Source: Rariglobus sp. (GTDB lineage Bacteria > Verrucomicrobiota > Verrucomicrobiia > Opitutales > Opitutaceae). From it: a stretch of DNA of 64,000 nt. This document shows positions 32,590 to 43,544 of this stretch, piece after piece (position 1 is the first letter of the stretch; every line of letters begins with the position of its first letter). Made by a program: the position numbers and the translations under genes. Under the pieces are notes generated by a model, which saw nothing but the letters and a program-made list of their open reading frames with translations, was not told where the DNA came from and did not search any database. Location of the stretch: positions 1 through 64,000 of the forward strand of contig JAQSWS010000013.1 of NCBI GenBank assembly GCA_029266495.1, written 5' to 3'.

Positions 32590-35500
32590 ATGGCTCCATC
32601 TCACGATTCCAACGGGGGTCATCCTCAACACCTTTGCAACCGAGCACGGGCCCGCCGCCGGCTTTTTCTGGTGCTGATCGCCACCTGTGGCGCGGCAATG
32701 ATGCAAGCCGCGCCCGACGAGCCCGTTACCTTGTGGCTCAAGTGGCGGCATCAATTTCAATTCGCCGGCTATTACGCCGCTCAAGCCCGGGGCTATTACG
32801 CCGAGGAGGGGCTCGACGTGCGCATCGAGGCCGGCCGGCCCGGAGTGTCGTCCATCAACGCGGTGCTCAACGGGGTTGCGCAATTCGGCGTCAGCGATTC
32901 CGACGTCGTGCTCGCCCGCCTCGAAGGCAAGCCCCTCGTGGCATGCGCGGCCGTCTTCCAGCACTCGCCGCTCATCGTCCTCAGCCGCGCCGACCGGAAC
33001 ATCCGCGCTCCCGCCGACTTGGCGGGCACCAAGGTCATGATGTCCGACCGGCAGAGCTCCGCCCAGTTGTGGGCGATGATCATGCGGGCGGGGGTTCCGG
33101 CGGACTCGCTGCGGAGCGTGCCGCACACGTGGCGGCTGGACGACTTGATCGAGGGGCGGGTCGATGCGATTTCGGCCTATGCCACGGTCGAGCCGCCGCA
33201 GATGCGCGCCCGCGGGATCGAGCCGGCGATGCTGCATGCCATCGATTATGGCGTCGATTTTTACGGCGACATGCTCTTCACCCGCGAGGACGAGATCCGG
33301 GCGCACCCGGAGCGCACCGATGCCTTTATTCGCGCCAGCCTGAAGGGTTGGGACTACGCCCTTCGCAACCCGGAGGAGATCGCCGGCCTCATCCTAGAAC
33401 TCAACGGCGTGAAACAACGCGGCGCCACCCGTGAAACCCTCCTCGCCGAGGCGGCGGCCCTGCGGCCGTTCATCCTCCCCGACGTGGTGCAGATCGGCCA
33501 CATGAACCCCGCGCGTTTCCGGCAGATCGCGCAGACATTTTTCGACCTCAAGATGGCGCCGCCCGGCGGCTCGCTGGACGGGTTCATCCATGCGCCCGAG
33601 CCTGCGGCCCCGATCACCCGGGGACGGCTGCTGAAGGTGGGCGCGGGCATCGCGTTCGGCATCCTCCTCGTGCTCCTGTGGAACCTGCAGATCCGGCGCC
33701 GCGTCAACCAGCGCACCCGCCAGCTGAAGGACGAGGTCAGGCTGCGCGCGCATGTCGAAACCGAGCTGCGCGCCAGCGAAGAACGGTTTCGCCTGATGTT
33801 CGCCGGCGCGGCCACCGGCATCGCCGTGACCACCCCCGAAGGGCGTTTTCTCCAGGCCAACCCCGCCTACCTCGCCTCCGTCGGCTATTCGGAGGCCGAG
33901 CTGCAAACCCTGAACCTCACCGCCCTGCTTCATCCCGAGGATCAGGCGGACTATCGCAGGCTGGTCGACGGTCTTTTGGCCGGGGCCAAGAATCATTTTG
34001 TAAGCGAGGCCCGCTGCCTGAGGAAAGGCGGCGGCACCACCTGGAAACGCGCCAGCGTCTCCCTTTTGCGGACCAACGACGGCAGGCCCGCCAGCATCGT
34101 TGTCGTCGCCGAGGACATCACCGCGCGTCGCGAGGCGGAGGAGGCCGCCAGCGCCAGCGCCGAACTCCTGCGCATGGCCAGCGGCATCGGCGGCATGGGC
34201 GCTTGGGCGATCGAGTTCCCCGGCAAGCGCGTCACCTGGAGCGACGAGGTTTTCCGCATCCACGAAGTGAATACGAGCTACCGTCCTGATGCGGAAAGCG
34301 CGCTGAAGTTCTTCACCCCCGCCTCGCGCGACCAGCTCAGGGCCGCCCTCGACGCCGGCGAGCCCTACGACCTGGAGCTCGAGTTGATCACCGCCCGGGG
34401 CAACCACCGCTGGGTCCGCACCACGAGCAATGTCGACCGGGAGGACGGCGTCCTCAAACGAATCTACGGCATCTTCCAGGACATCACCGACCGCAAGCTG
34501 GCGCGGGAAAAACTCACCGCCTCCGAGGCCCAATACCGCCTCCTTTTCACGCACAACCCCCTCCCGATGTGGGTCTGCGAAGCCGGCACCCTCCGCTTCC
34601 TTGCGGTCAATGCCGCCGCCTGCGACCACTACGGCTACAGCGAGGCGGAGTTCCTTGGCATGACCATCACCGGCCTGCGCGTCCCCGGGCCGGACGGTCC
34701 CGTCGAGCGGCATCGCACGAAGAGCGGAAGCCTTATCGACATCGAGATGAGCTCCGACCAGATCGTCTTCGATGGTCGCGCCGCCTTCCTCACCATGGCG
34801 CACGACGTGACCGAGCTCGCCCGCGTCAACCGCGCCCAGCGCATGTTGAGCGCGTGCAACGAAGCCCTCATCCGCACCGAGGCGGAGCACGACCTGCTCA
34901 ACGACATCTGCCGCATCGCGGTGGAGATCGGCGGCTACCGCATGGCATGGGTGGGGTTTGCCTTGCAGGACTCCGGCAAAACCATCCGCCCCGTCGCGCA
35001 CGCCGGTGAGGAAACCGGCTACCTGTCCGAAATCGAACTCAGCTGGAGTGAGGATCTGCCGACCGGCCGGGGCCCCGCCGGCCGCACCATCCGCAGCGGC
35101 TGCGCCGTTTTTTGCGAGGACATCTCCCTGGACAGCCGCTTCAGCCGGTGGCGGACCTCCGCGCTCAACCACGGCACCCACGGCGTCATCTGCCTGCCTT
35201 TGCGCGATGAAACCCGCACCCGCGGCCTGCTCAGCCTCCACTCCTCCGAAACCCTCGCCGTCAGCCCGGATGAGATCAAACTCCTCCAGCAGCTCGCCGA
35301 CGACCTCGCCTTCGGCCTCAACATCATTCGTGCCCGCGTCGAGCGCCAGAAAACCCAGGAGGCGGTGTTCACCATGGCGCGCAGCGTGTCCGCCACGATT
35401 GGCGGCGCCTTCTTCGACCAGCTCACCCAGAGCATGGTCGCCGCCCTCGGCGCCGATGCGGGCATCGTCGCGATGATCGATCCCGCCAATCCCCTGCTGG

Positions 35501-37332
35501 TCCGCACCCTCTCGGTCGTGACGGACGGCACCCGCCGGGAAAACCTCACCTATCCGCTCACCAACGCCCCCTGCGCACAAGTCGTCCCGGGCGGTCCCTG
35601 CGTCATCCCGCGAGACGTGCAGCAACGTTTTCCCGCAAGCCAGCTCCTGCCCGAGCTCGACGCGCAGGCCTACGTCGGGCATCCCCTCGTCACCGCCACC
35701 GGGCAACGCATCGGTGTGATGGCGGTTCTCTTCCGCCGGCCGCTCGAACAGACCGATTTCATCGCCTCCACGCTGCAAATCTTCGCAACGCGCGCCTCCT
35801 CGGAACTCGACCGCCAGCAAGTCGACTCGCGCGTGCGCGAACAAGCCGCCCTCCTCGACAAGGCGCAGGACGCCATCCTCGTGCGCGACCTCGATCACCA
35901 CATCACCTTCTGGAATAAAAGCGCCGAGCGGCTCTACGGCTGGACCGCCGAGGAGGCCCTGGGACGCTCCATCGCCAAGCTGCTCTACGAAGAACCGGAC
36001 GCCTTCCACGAAGCCACCCGGCAGGTCGTCGCCAAAGGTGAATGGATCGGCGAGCTCCACCAGATCAACAAGCAGCGCAACCGCCTCGTCGTCGAATGCC
36101 GGTGGACCCTCGTGCGCGACGATGCCGGCACCCCCCGCGCCGTCCTCGCGATCAACACCGACATCACCGACAAAAAGAAACTCGAGCACCAGTTCCTCCG
36201 CGCGCAACGCATGGAAAGCATCGGCACGCTCGCCGGCGGCATCGCCCATGACCTGAACAACGTCCTCTCCCCCGTGATCATGGCGATCGACCTGCTGATG
36301 ATGGACGAGCGCGACCCCAAAAAACGGTCGCTGCTGGAAACCGTCGAAGCCAACGCCCGCCGCGGCGCCGACATGGTCGGCCAGGTGCTTTCCTTCGCCC
36401 GCGGGATGGAAGGCCGCCGCGTCGAGGTGCAGCTCCGGCACGTCATCCACGACGTCGAGAAAATCTCCCAGGACACCTTCCCCAAAAACATCCAGATCGT
36501 CACCACCCTCGACCATTCCCTGTGGCCCCTCGTCGGCGATCCCACGCAGCTCCACCAGGTGCTTCTCAACCTCTGCGTCAACGCCCGCGACGCCATGCCC
36601 GAGGGCGGCCGGCTTGCGATCACCGCCGAGAACGTCCACCTCGACGCCCACTACGCCGCGATGAACATCGAGGCCAAGGCCGGTCCCCACGTCGTCATCG
36701 AAGTCGAGGACACCGGCACGGGCATCCCACACGCGATCATCGAAAAAATCTTCGATCCTTTCTTCACGACCAAGGAGGTCGGCAAAGGCACCGGCCTCGG
36801 GCTCTCGACCTCGATTGCGATCATCAAAGGCCACGAAGGTTTTATCCGCGTTTACAGCGAACCGGGCAAAGGCACGCGCTTCCGCGTCTACCTCCCCGCG
36901 AAACCCACCGCTGAAAATCCCGCCGCGATCGCCGAGTCCACCGACCGGCCTCGCGGGCGGGGCGAACTCGTGCTCGTCGTCGACGACGAAGTCGCGATCC
37001 GCGACATCACGAAACAGACGCTGGAGGCGTTCGGTTACCAGGTCCTGCTCGCAGCCGACGGCGCCGAGGCGGTCGCCCTCTACGCGGCTCACCGGGACCG
37101 TGTCGCCGTGGTGCTCACCGACATGATGATGCCCGTGATGGACGGCCCTGCGGCGATCCAGGCGTTGATCAAAATCAACCCCGCGATCCGCATCATCGCC
37201 GCCAGCGGTATCACCGCCAACAGCAGCGTGGCCAAGGCCGTCGGCTTCGGCGTGAAGCACTTCCTGGCCAAGCCCTACACCGCCGGCACTCTCGTCAAGG
37301 CACTGCGCGAGGTGCTGCAGGCCGCGCCCTGA
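32590..37332 (+). CDS. Giant hybrid histidine kinase with a THI5/NMT1-like periplasmic sensor
   Basis: 1580 residues in one frame. After an export signal (about 24-41) comes a periplasmic substrate-binding domain (about 43-335; [20 protein letters not shown]) of the NMT1/THI5 type, then a membrane helix (about 347-368). The cytoplasmic part has three PAS domains (about 395-515, 523-640, 646-740), two GAF domains (about 745-910 and 925-1080), a fourth PAS (about 1085-1200), the HisKA box with H1220 in GIAHDLNN, an ATPase domain (about 1310-1440; [11 protein letters not shown]) and a receiver with D1511. It probably senses a small ligand related to pyrimidine or amine precursors; the ligand is unknown. 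No partner regulator is adjacent, so output is through its own receiver or a distant one. Confidence 0.93.
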   Translation: MAPSHDSNGGHPQHLCNRARARRRLFLVLIATCGAAMMQAAPDEPVTLWLKWRHQFQFAGYYAAQARGYYAEEGLDVRIEAGRPGVSSINAVLNGVAQFGVSDSDVVLARLEGKPLVACAAVFQHSPLIVLSRADRNIRAPADLAGTKVMMSDRQSSAQLWAMIMRAGVPADSLRSVPHTWRLDDLIEGRVDAISAYATVEPPQMRARGIEPAMLHAIDYGVDFYGDMLFTREDEIRAHPERTDAFIRASLKGWDYALRNPEEIAGLILELNGVKQRGATRETLLAEAAALRPFILPDVVQIGHMNPARFRQIAQTFFDLKMAPPGGSLDGFIHAPEPAAPITRGRLLKVGAGIAFGILLVLLWNLQIRRRVNQRTRQLKDEVRLRAHVETELRASEERFRLMFAGAATGIAVTTPEGRFLQANPAYLASVGYSEAELQTLNLTALLHPEDQADYRRLVDGLLAGAKNHFVSEARCLRKGGGTTWKRASVSLLRTNDGRPASIVVVAEDITARREAEEAASASAELLRMASGIGGMGAWAIEFPGKRVTWSDEVFRIHEVNTSYRPDAESALKFFTPASRDQLRAALDAGEPYDLELELITARGNHRWVRTTSNVDREDGVLKRIYGIFQDITDRKLAREKLTASEAQYRLLFTHNPLPMWVCEAGTLRFLAVNAAACDHYGYSEAEFLGMTITGLRVPGPDGPVERHRTKSGSLIDIEMSSDQIVFDGRAAFLTMAHDVTELARVNRAQRMLSACNEALIRTEAEHDLLNDICRIAVEIGGYRMAWVGFALQDSGKTIRPVAHAGEETGYLSEIELSWSEDLPTGRGPAGRTIRSGCAVFCEDISLDSRFSRWRTSALNHGTHGVICLPLRDETRTRGLLSLHSSETLAVSPDEIKLLQQLADDLAFGLNIIRARVERQKTQEAVFTMARSVSATIGGAFFDQLTQSMVAALGADAGIVAMIDPANPLLVRTLSVVTDGTRRENLTYPLTNAPCAQVVPGGPCVIPRDVQQRFPASQLLPELDAQAYVGHPLVTATGQRIGVMAVLFRRPLEQTDFIASTLQIFATRASSELDRQQVDSRVREQAALLDKAQDAILVRDLDHHITFWNKSAERLYGWTAEEALGRSIAKLLYEEPDAFHEATRQVVAKGEWIGELHQINKQRNRLVVECRWTLVRDDAGTPRAVLAINTDITDKKKLEHQFLRAQRMESIGTLAGGIAHDLNNVLSPVIMAIDLLMMDERDPKKRSLLETVEANARRGADMVGQVLSFARGMEGRRVEVQLRHVIHDVEKISQDTFPKNIQIVTTLDHSLWPLVGDPTQLHQVLLNLCVNARDAMPEGGRLAITAENVHLDAHYAAMNIEAKAGPHVVIEVEDTGTGIPHAIIEKIFDPFFTTKEVGKGTGLGLSTSIAIIKGHEGFIRVYSEPGKGTRFRVYLPAKPTAENPAAIAESTDRPRGRGELVLVVDDEVAIRDITKQTLEAFGYQVLLAADGAEAVALYAAHRDRVAVVLTDMMMPVMDGPAAIQALIKINPAIRIIAASGITANSSVAKAVGFGVKHFLAKPYTAGTLVKALREVLQAAP

Positions 37333-37349
37333 GCCGGGGAAATTCAGTC

Positions 37350-37428
37350 AAGGTGGAACGCGTTGACCCCAACGCGTTGCGGCGCAGCCGTCGCGGAAAA
37401 GCGCGTTAGGGACAACGCGCTCCACCTT
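37350..37428. repeat. Intergenic inverted repeat between convergent genes
   Basis: AAGGTGGAACGCGTTG (37350-37365) and CAACGCGCTCCACCTT (37413-37428) are inverted copies matching at 15 of 16 positions. Each arm also holds its own small hairpin (CGCGTTG-ACCC-CAACGCG on the left). A further CTCCACCTT occurs near 37474. Located between the convergent kinase and secreted-protein genes, it could act as a bidirectional terminator or be a dispersed repeat. Confidence 0.6.
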
Positions 37429-37502
37429 CCCGACTTCATTTGAGAGGAGTGTCTGTCCGACTGCATGGCCGCTCCACCTTGAGCCCCGCTCACGATCACA
37501 CG

Positions 37503-40019
37503 TTACTGCCCCGGCATGGGCTCCGGACGCTCCCACCAGCGCAACTCCGGCTCCCCCTTCACCGACATCGTGAACGCCGTGCGGTCGAAGGCCGGTGCGC
37601 GCGCTTCGCACGCCGCCATGAAGGCCTCCAGCGTTCCGTCCTTCTCCACGCTGCCGCAGATCGCCAGCCAGGCCGCCGCAGATCCCTCGGCGCGCAACTC
37701 CCGCCCCGTGAGAATGTCGTCGTGCGGAACCAATTTTTCGCTGCACCACAGGCCGATCAAGCCCGCGTCTTTTTGCCCGAAGACCCAGCCGCCACGGCGC
37801 ACCTCCCGGTCAAACGCATCCGCCGGCCAATACGCGTGGGTGAACGCAACCGGATGCACATGGTAGGGCCGCATCGTCGAAGCGTTCCCCCATTGCCACA
37901 CGTCCGGCGTGATCTCGGGGCGCGTCCAGCGCCCGTCCGCGATCACATGGATCGCCTGCAACAATCCGCCGCGCTGCCGCACCCGCGGAAGCATCCCGTT
38001 GCCATGCCAGTAGCCGGGACGCGACTTGGTCCCGTCGAACGTGCCTCCCGGATGATTCACGAAGACGTGGCAATCCCGACCGAGCGTCGCCTGCCACAGG
38101 TGCTGCTGGTAGCCCGCGCCTCCGGGCCGCAGGTCATTGGCGGGCTGCTCGCCTTCGCGCGGCACCGCCGGCACCGCGAGCGAGGTGAGAATCGTATCGG
38201 CGGTTTTCTCCACCACGATCTGCACGTCGGCGTGACGATAAACCATCGACACCGGCTCGCGAATCAACGCCGCCAGATCCGCGGGCGCACGATACCGAGG
38301 CGAACTCGCCGGGAACACCGCCCAATCCCCGCCGCGCCCGGCCGCGGGCCTCGGCCCCGCCAGTTGCACGTCGGTCACCGGCGTCGCCAGCGCCAGGAAA
38401 ACCTGCGTTCCCGTTTCCTCGGGCAACAGCACGTCCCGGTAGATGCGTCCCTGCGGCGAGATCACACCGCCCCCAAATGAATGGCGCGCCAGATCCCGGT
38501 AGATGCGGTCCACCTGCGCGCTCATCCGCGCAGCCAGCTCCGGATCGCCGCCGAAATCGACGATGTTGAGCATGGCCGCGATCGTGATCGGCATGTAGGT
38601 GCCGCTGTTGAATTCCTCAAAACCCCGCGCCTCGATTTTTTCCAGCCACGCGCGGATGCCCGACAGCGCCCGCCGCGCCTGCGTGTCGCCGTCACGGCCC
38701 GAATTGACAAAGGTCCTCCCCGCATAGCGCAACCCCGCCAGCAACTGGCAGCCGTGAAACATCAGCGTGTGGTTCTCACTATCGAAACACATCGCGTCGC
38801 TCCCCGGCTCATCGTTCCAGTAACGGAAGCCCAGCACCGCGCGCTCGATCTCGGCGGACTCCTCCGGTGTCGCCAGCCCCAGCAACTCCAGCCGCAACAG
38901 GCCCGCGAGCGTGAAATCGGCGCAGTCCTGCCGCGCATCGATGATCGCGATCGCAGCCGCGAAGTCGCGCGCGTCGTTCGCCGTCGTCTGCCCCAGCAAC
39001 CGCCGCGCGAGCAACGGCAGCGCGACCGCGTTCCACGCGGCAGGCGCCTCCTGGCCGAGACCCGCCTTGGCAATGAACGCCAGATGCGCCGCGCGACGAT
39101 CGCCTTCGGGCGGCCGCACGGGTGCACGGTTGCCCGGAAACTCAAACTTGCGATGCAACTCCGCGCCTCCCGTGCCGCGCACCGACACTTCGGCGGACAC
39201 CGGTCGCGCCTCCACAAACGCCAGGGTGCGTCCTCCCTCAGGCCATTCCTTCGCCCCGCCGCCGGGCATCGTCACGCGTGCGCCCGCGGGCGCGGGTTCC
39301 GCCGCGATCAAGCCGTGATTGCCGTCGCCGCGCACCGAGTCGAGCCAGCGTGCCGCCACCGCCAGCCCGCCCGCGCCCGGCAGGCGCACCGTCACGCCCC
39401 GCGGCTCCGGCAACGCCAGTCCGAACAAAATCCGCGAGTCACGAATGCCCAGGCACTGCAACCGCACACAAAGCCGGTTGACGCCCCGCCGCACCCGCAG
39501 CGTCACGTCGCGGGAATCGGGATTGCGATAACGCGTGACATTGAACCGCGTGACCGGCTCGTCGTTGAGCCACAGGTCCACCGTTCCCGCCGCCCATAAC
39601 CGCGCCGCCAGGTCCCCCTCCTCGGGGACCACGATCTCGGTGAACGCGTAGTATTCGACGACCGCGAGGTTGCGGTAAAACGTCGAGAATTCGATGAAGT
39701 CGTTGTTGCCCGGATAGTGAAACGCCCACGTCAACCCGGACGGCCCTGGTCCGCCCGGAACCGCCGTCGCGGGCGGCGTCGGAGTCCGCGGGTCGGGCGC
39801 GTCGCGCCGGAGAATATGATCGGGACCGGGAGCGCCCGTGTAAGGTGTCTCGCGCGGACCCGCCACCAGCCAGTGGCGGAGATAACCTCGGCTGTTGGGC
39901 GCAAACACGCCGGGAGCCTCGGCGGAGGTTCCACTGGCGGTCGCGGAGTCGGCCAACGCCGTCGGTGCGGCCATCCAGCCGGAGAGGAAACTTAGGCACA
40001 GAAGGAGGCTTTTCTTCAT
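37503..40019 (-). CDS. Large secreted protein, possibly carbohydrate-active, unknown family
   Basis: 838 residues from ATG 40019 (MKKSLLLCLSFLSGWMAAPTALA, signal peptide). Residues about 50-230 read like a beta-sandwich with a carbohydrate-binding flavour (FHYPGNNDFIEFSTFYRN, TVDLWLNDEPVTRF). Residues about 330-800 are helix-rich with aromatic patches (FRYWNDEPGSDAMCFDSENH; WHGNGMLPRVRQR; YHVHPVAFTHAYWP), which suggests an (alpha/alpha) toroid like those of glycosidases or polysaccharide lyases. No catalytic motif was identified with certainty. Function unknown. It converges with the giant kinase gene. Confidence 0.75.
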   Translation of the reverse strand: MKKSLLLCLSFLSGWMAAPTALADSATASGTSAEAPGVFAPNSRGYLRHWLVAGPRETPYTGAPGPDHILRRDAPDPRTPTPPATAVPGGPGPSGLTWAFHYPGNNDFIEFSTFYRNLAVVEYYAFTEIVVPEEGDLAARLWAAGTVDLWLNDEPVTRFNVTRYRNPDSRDVTLRVRRGVNRLCVRLQCLGIRDSRILFGLALPEPRGVTVRLPGAGGLAVAARWLDSVRGDGNHGLIAAEPAPAGARVTMPGGGAKEWPEGGRTLAFVEARPVSAEVSVRGTGGAELHRKFEFPGNRAPVRPPEGDRRAAHLAFIAKAGLGQEAPAAWNAVALPLLARRLLGQTTANDARDFAAAIAIIDARQDCADFTLAGLLRLELLGLATPEESAEIERAVLGFRYWNDEPGSDAMCFDSENHTLMFHGCQLLAGLRYAGRTFVNSGRDGDTQARRALSGIRAWLEKIEARGFEEFNSGTYMPITIAAMLNIVDFGGDPELAARMSAQVDRIYRDLARHSFGGGVISPQGRIYRDVLLPEETGTQVFLALATPVTDVQLAGPRPAAGRGGDWAVFPASSPRYRAPADLAALIREPVSMVYRHADVQIVVEKTADTILTSLAVPAVPREGEQPANDLRPGGAGYQQHLWQATLGRDCHVFVNHPGGTFDGTKSRPGYWHGNGMLPRVRQRGGLLQAIHVIADGRWTRPEITPDVWQWGNASTMRPYHVHPVAFTHAYWPADAFDREVRRGGWVFGQKDAGLIGLWCSEKLVPHDDILTGRELRAEGSAAAWLAICGSVEKDGTLEAFMAACEARAPAFDRTAFTMSVKGEPELRWWERPEPMPGQ

Positions 40020-40274
40020 TGAAGCGGCAAAGTTCACGACCTCTCCCTCCCCCGGGCGCCGGCTTCCGGCGTGCCACCGTTTCCCATCAACGTGATGCTG
40101 CCTTGGTGAAAGGAGGCGAGGGGTGGATTGAGGCATGACCTCACACGTTACCACCTTCCGGCTGCCGGAGGTGAAGACAGTGCCGACCTTGGATGTGTCG
40201 TTTCCTGACAGAAATGGTCAGCGCGAACTGTAACTGCGCAAGGGATGCCGCCAGGCGGGTGCGGCGAAGACACG

Positions 40275-41636
40275 CTAATCCTCCGCCCGCAACTGATCCA
40301 ACGGTGCGACGGTTTTGAGCTGTGGCACGGCGCGGGCGATCACCAGCACGGTGAGGATCGTGCCGACCCCACCCCACACCACCGCGGCAACCGGACCGAC
40401 GAGCGCGGCCATCAAACCGGCGCGAAGCGTGCCGATCTCGTTGGAGGAACCGACGAAAATCTGGTTCACCGACGTCACCCGTCCGCGCAGGTGGTTGGGC
40501 GTGAGCAACTGCACGAGCGACTGGCGCACCACCACGCTGACGTTGTCAAACGAGCCGGTTGCCAGCAGCGCGATGAACGAGAGCCAGAACCAGTGCGAAA
40601 GTCCGAAGACCACGATGGCCACACCGAAGCCGGCCACCGCCCACAGCAACATCAACCCCGGTCGCTGCATCGGGCGGCGGTGCGCAATCCACATCGCCAT
40701 GCCAAACGCACCGATGCTCGGCGCCGCCCGCAGCCAGCCGAGCCCGATGGGACCAACGTGAAGAATCTGGTCCGCGTAAATCGGCAGAAGCGCGACCGCC
40801 CCGCCAAGTAACACCGCGAACATGTCGAGCCCGCTCGCCGCGAGGACGACTTTCTTGTTCCAGATGAATTCAGCGCCGGCGAGAAGGCTGCGCCAGGAGC
40901 GTTTGCCCATCGCAACCACCGGTGCGACCGGCGGCGGCACGTGAACGCGCGTCAGCAGGACCAGGAGCGAAAGACCGCAGAGCGCGTCGAGCACGTAGAC
41001 GACCGGAAAGCCGGCCCAGGCGATGAGAAAGCCGCCGATCGCCGGACCCGTCATGGTGGCGATCTCAAAGGCACTGGAGTTCCAGGTTAGCGTGTTGCTC
41101 AACACGCCGGGCGGGACGAGTTGCGGCACGATCGCCGAGCGCGCCGGCCAGCCAAGAATGCGAACCACGCCCATCACCAAAAGGATCGCGTAAACGACGG
41201 GAAGCGCGGGGTGCGTGAAATCGAACGAAATGGGATCGGCTTGCTGCTCGAACAACATGGCGAGGCGTCGCAAACCGCCGTTGAGCAAATCCAGGATCGC
41301 CAGCCGTGGCACGGCCTCATGAAAAAACGCCACGCAAGCGAGCAGGACCGACAAACAGGCAAGGGCGGCGGTGCTCAGCGTGATGATGCGCTTGCGATCG
41401 AAGCGGTCGGCCAGCGCGCCCGCCGGCAGCAAGCACACGAGAAGCGGGATCACATTGAGCAAACCGACCAGGCCGAGCGCGGTGGCGGAATGCGTCCACT
41501 GATAGATCTGCCATGCGACCGCAACGGAGGTCATCTGCCGTCCGACGTTGGCGCAAAACGTCCCGATCAGATACCGCCGGTAAGCCGTGTGGCGAAGCGC
41601 GGCGTAGGGATCGTGCGGAGCGTAAGGCGCGGACAT
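40275..41636 (-). CDS. MFS transporter (EntS-like exporter)
   Basis: 453 residues from ATG 41636. About twelve membrane segments are visible, with the MFS motif GALADRFDRKRIITLS after the second helix and a related motif (PNHLRGRVTSVNQIF) in the second half. The sequence pattern is that of EntS-like drug or siderophore exporters. An unusual 35-residue loop with DFTHPALP is inserted between helices 4 and 5. Substrate unknown. Only 69 bp separate it from the next minus-strand gene upstream, so co-transcription is possible. Confidence 0.92.
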   Translation of the reverse strand: MSAPYAPHDPYAALRHTAYRRYLIGTFCANVGRQMTSVAVAWQIYQWTHSATALGLVGLLNVIPLLVCLLPAGALADRFDRKRIITLSTAALACLSVLLACVAFFHEAVPRLAILDLLNGGLRRLAMLFEQQADPISFDFTHPALPVVYAILLVMGVVRILGWPARSAIVPQLVPPGVLSNTLTWNSSAFEIATMTGPAIGGFLIAWAGFPVVYVLDALCGLSLLVLLTRVHVPPPVAPVVAMGKRSWRSLLAGAEFIWNKKVVLAASGLDMFAVLLGGAVALLPIYADQILHVGPIGLGWLRAAPSIGAFGMAMWIAHRRPMQRPGLMLLWAVAGFGVAIVVFGLSHWFWLSFIALLATGSFDNVSVVVRQSLVQLLTPNHLRGRVTSVNQIFVGSSNEIGTLRAGLMAALVGPVAAVVWGGVGTILTVLVIARAVPQLKTVAPLDQLRAED

Positions 41637-41705
41637 GCGAGGTGTCACTCACACGCCAACGAACACTTGCGTCAAGAGACCTTCCCGGAGCGCGTCCAGC
41701 CGGCG

Positions 41706-43418
41706 CTATTGCCGTCTCAAATAACCCCGGCTCAACACCAACCCGCCTGCCCATAACGCGAGTCCGACAAACGCCGGCACGATGTGGCGCCAGTCGGTGT
41801 AGCCCACCCACGCGTGCATGCCCAGGGCCGCCGCATACGCCGGCAAACCCAGTCCCGCGACGGCCCACCACAACCACGACGCGCCTCGCTGGTGACACCA
41901 CAAGACCGGCAGCAACATCCCCACGCCCGACGCCCACAACATCCCGCCCAACGTCGCCCGGTCATGCGCGACCACCGACACGACGCGCTCCCCCATCGCC
42001 CGCACCTGTCCCGCATCCATGCAGAGAAACGCCAGATCCTCGCTCACGAAGACCTGGGTCATCCCGATCGCCAGAATCACACAACCCGCCAGCACCAGTC
42101 CCACCGCGTGCACCACCCAGAGCAACTGCCCCCATTGCGCCCGCCGCCAGCTCCCATCCTCGTCATCGCGCGGCACCGCCACAGGCCCGCGTCCGCCGTC
42201 CGCGCCCACCATGAGCTGCACCGTGAGCTGAAACAGCACCACCGCCACAAACGCGTGCAACGTGTCGAAATACCCAAAGCCCAAAAACGAGAAGAAGCTC
42301 GAGAACCCCGCCAGCGCCGAGGCCGCCACCGCCGTCTTTGCGCCCGCCACCGCGTGACGGATTCCCCTCCACGCCACCACCGCGTAAAGCCAGCCCAGTC
42401 CGAGCATCACGCCCGCGAGCGTGCCGCGGTCATGCGCCATGAACGCATGCAGTTTCGGCGAGTTGCGCCGCAACACCTCCGCCGTGAACCCCAAAAACTG
42501 TTCGTCGTAAGGCAACAACACGCGCCCCAACGACAGCCCCAGCGCCAGCACCCCTCCCCCCGCCAAAGCCACGCCCAACGCCAGCGCCCAAAACCATGCC
42601 CGCCGCATCGCCGGGCAATCCACCTCCACGCCTTCCGCCGCCCCCAGCCGGCTCAAGAGCGCCGCGTTGCAGCGCTTCACCAACCCCGGACCGTTGAACA
42701 CCAACCCCGCGTCGATGAGCAGCAGGTTCGCCCCCGCATCGATCAACGCCACCGCGTCGGCCGGCTCCGCCACTCCGCCCGCCACGATCACGACGCCACC
42801 CCCGCCCACATGCTCGCGCCAGACTCGCACCCGCTCCGCCAATCCGGACGACATCTCCACCGGCACCCGCCAGCCCCCGTCCGCCCCACGCATGCCCGCT
42901 TGCAACACCACCCCGCCCGCCGGCGATCGACCCGCCGGCACCGCGCCATCCCAGGCCACGACCGGCAGCACCTCACCCGAAGGCAACCGCACCACCTCGC
43001 CGCCGCGCCCGTCCTCACTCCGCCATAAAAACACCCCGCCGCCCGCGTCCGGCACCGGTCGCGCTCCCGGCACCCGCGGACCCTCGCACAACTCCCGCCC
43101 CACTCCGCGCAGGACCGATCGAAACCCCGCTTCACGCCGCTCGAGGCAACCCACGCCGAATCGTTGCAACGCCCGCGTCGCGCGGCACTCCGGATCCACC
43201 CGCCACCCCAGCCCGATCGGCGAGGCAAACGTCGTCCCCCCCACGCGCACGGCCAGCCGCGGACCGGCATGCATGTGCCCCATAAAATCAATCAACGCCC
43301 GCCCCGCCCGAGTCGCCCCCAATGCGCCCATCACCCCGAGCGCCACCGCCCGCGCCGCCTTGTCGGGCAGAACAAAGAGAACCGGCTGAGCCACCGTTCG
43401 ATAAAACCAGTCAGGCAC
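41706..43418 (-). CDS. Dihydroorotate-dehydrogenase-like protein fused to a duplicated membrane module
   Basis: 570 residues if GTG 43418 is used; the frame is open further upstream but then overlaps the GNAT gene, and the homologous part starts at PDWFYRTVAQPVLFVLP, the usual class-2 DHODH N-terminus. LAVRVGGTTFASPIGLGWRVD and the end GLVFNGPGLVKRCNAAL match the start and end of a DHODH barrel. The central FMN and catalytic segments are shortened or missing, so it is probably not an active PyrD. Residues about 290-570 form 6-8 membrane helices containing two related units, each starting AHDR(G/A)TL (H329 and H485). Function unknown. Confidence 0.7.
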   Translation of the reverse strand: MPDWFYRTVAQPVLFVLPDKAARAVALGVMGALGATRAGRALIDFMGHMHAGPRLAVRVGGTTFASPIGLGWRVDPECRATRALQRFGVGCLERREAGFRSVLRGVGRELCEGPRVPGARPVPDAGGGVFLWRSEDGRGGEVVRLPSGEVLPVVAWDGAVPAGRSPAGGVVLQAGMRGADGGWRVPVEMSSGLAERVRVWREHVGGGGVVIVAGGVAEPADAVALIDAGANLLLIDAGLVFNGPGLVKRCNAALLSRLGAAEGVEVDCPAMRRAWFWALALGVALAGGGVLALGLSLGRVLLPYDEQFLGFTAEVLRRNSPKLHAFMAHDRGTLAGVMLGLGWLYAVVAWRGIRHAVAGAKTAVAASALAGFSSFFSFLGFGYFDTLHAFVAVVLFQLTVQLMVGADGGRGPVAVPRDDEDGSWRRAQWGQLLWVVHAVGLVLAGCVILAIGMTQVFVSEDLAFLCMDAGQVRAMGERVVSVVAHDRATLGGMLWASGVGMLLPVLWCHQRGASWLWWAVAGLGLPAYAAALGMHAWVGYTDWRHIVPAFVGLALWAGGLVLSRGYLRRQ

Positions 43419-43544
43419 GTTGCCTCGACCGTGCACCACACTCCGCCCATCGCCAAGACGGGACTCGCCGCCCCACGCCGGAAGGTTGCCGCTTTGGTCC
43501 GGTGGTTGACGCGAGACTGAAACCACTTCCGGCTTTTCCGCATC

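Noticed and set aside
33394-37260. A 1288-codon open frame opposite the giant kinase
   Set aside because: The kinase domains are complete on the plus strand; the antisense product has no recognisable domain.
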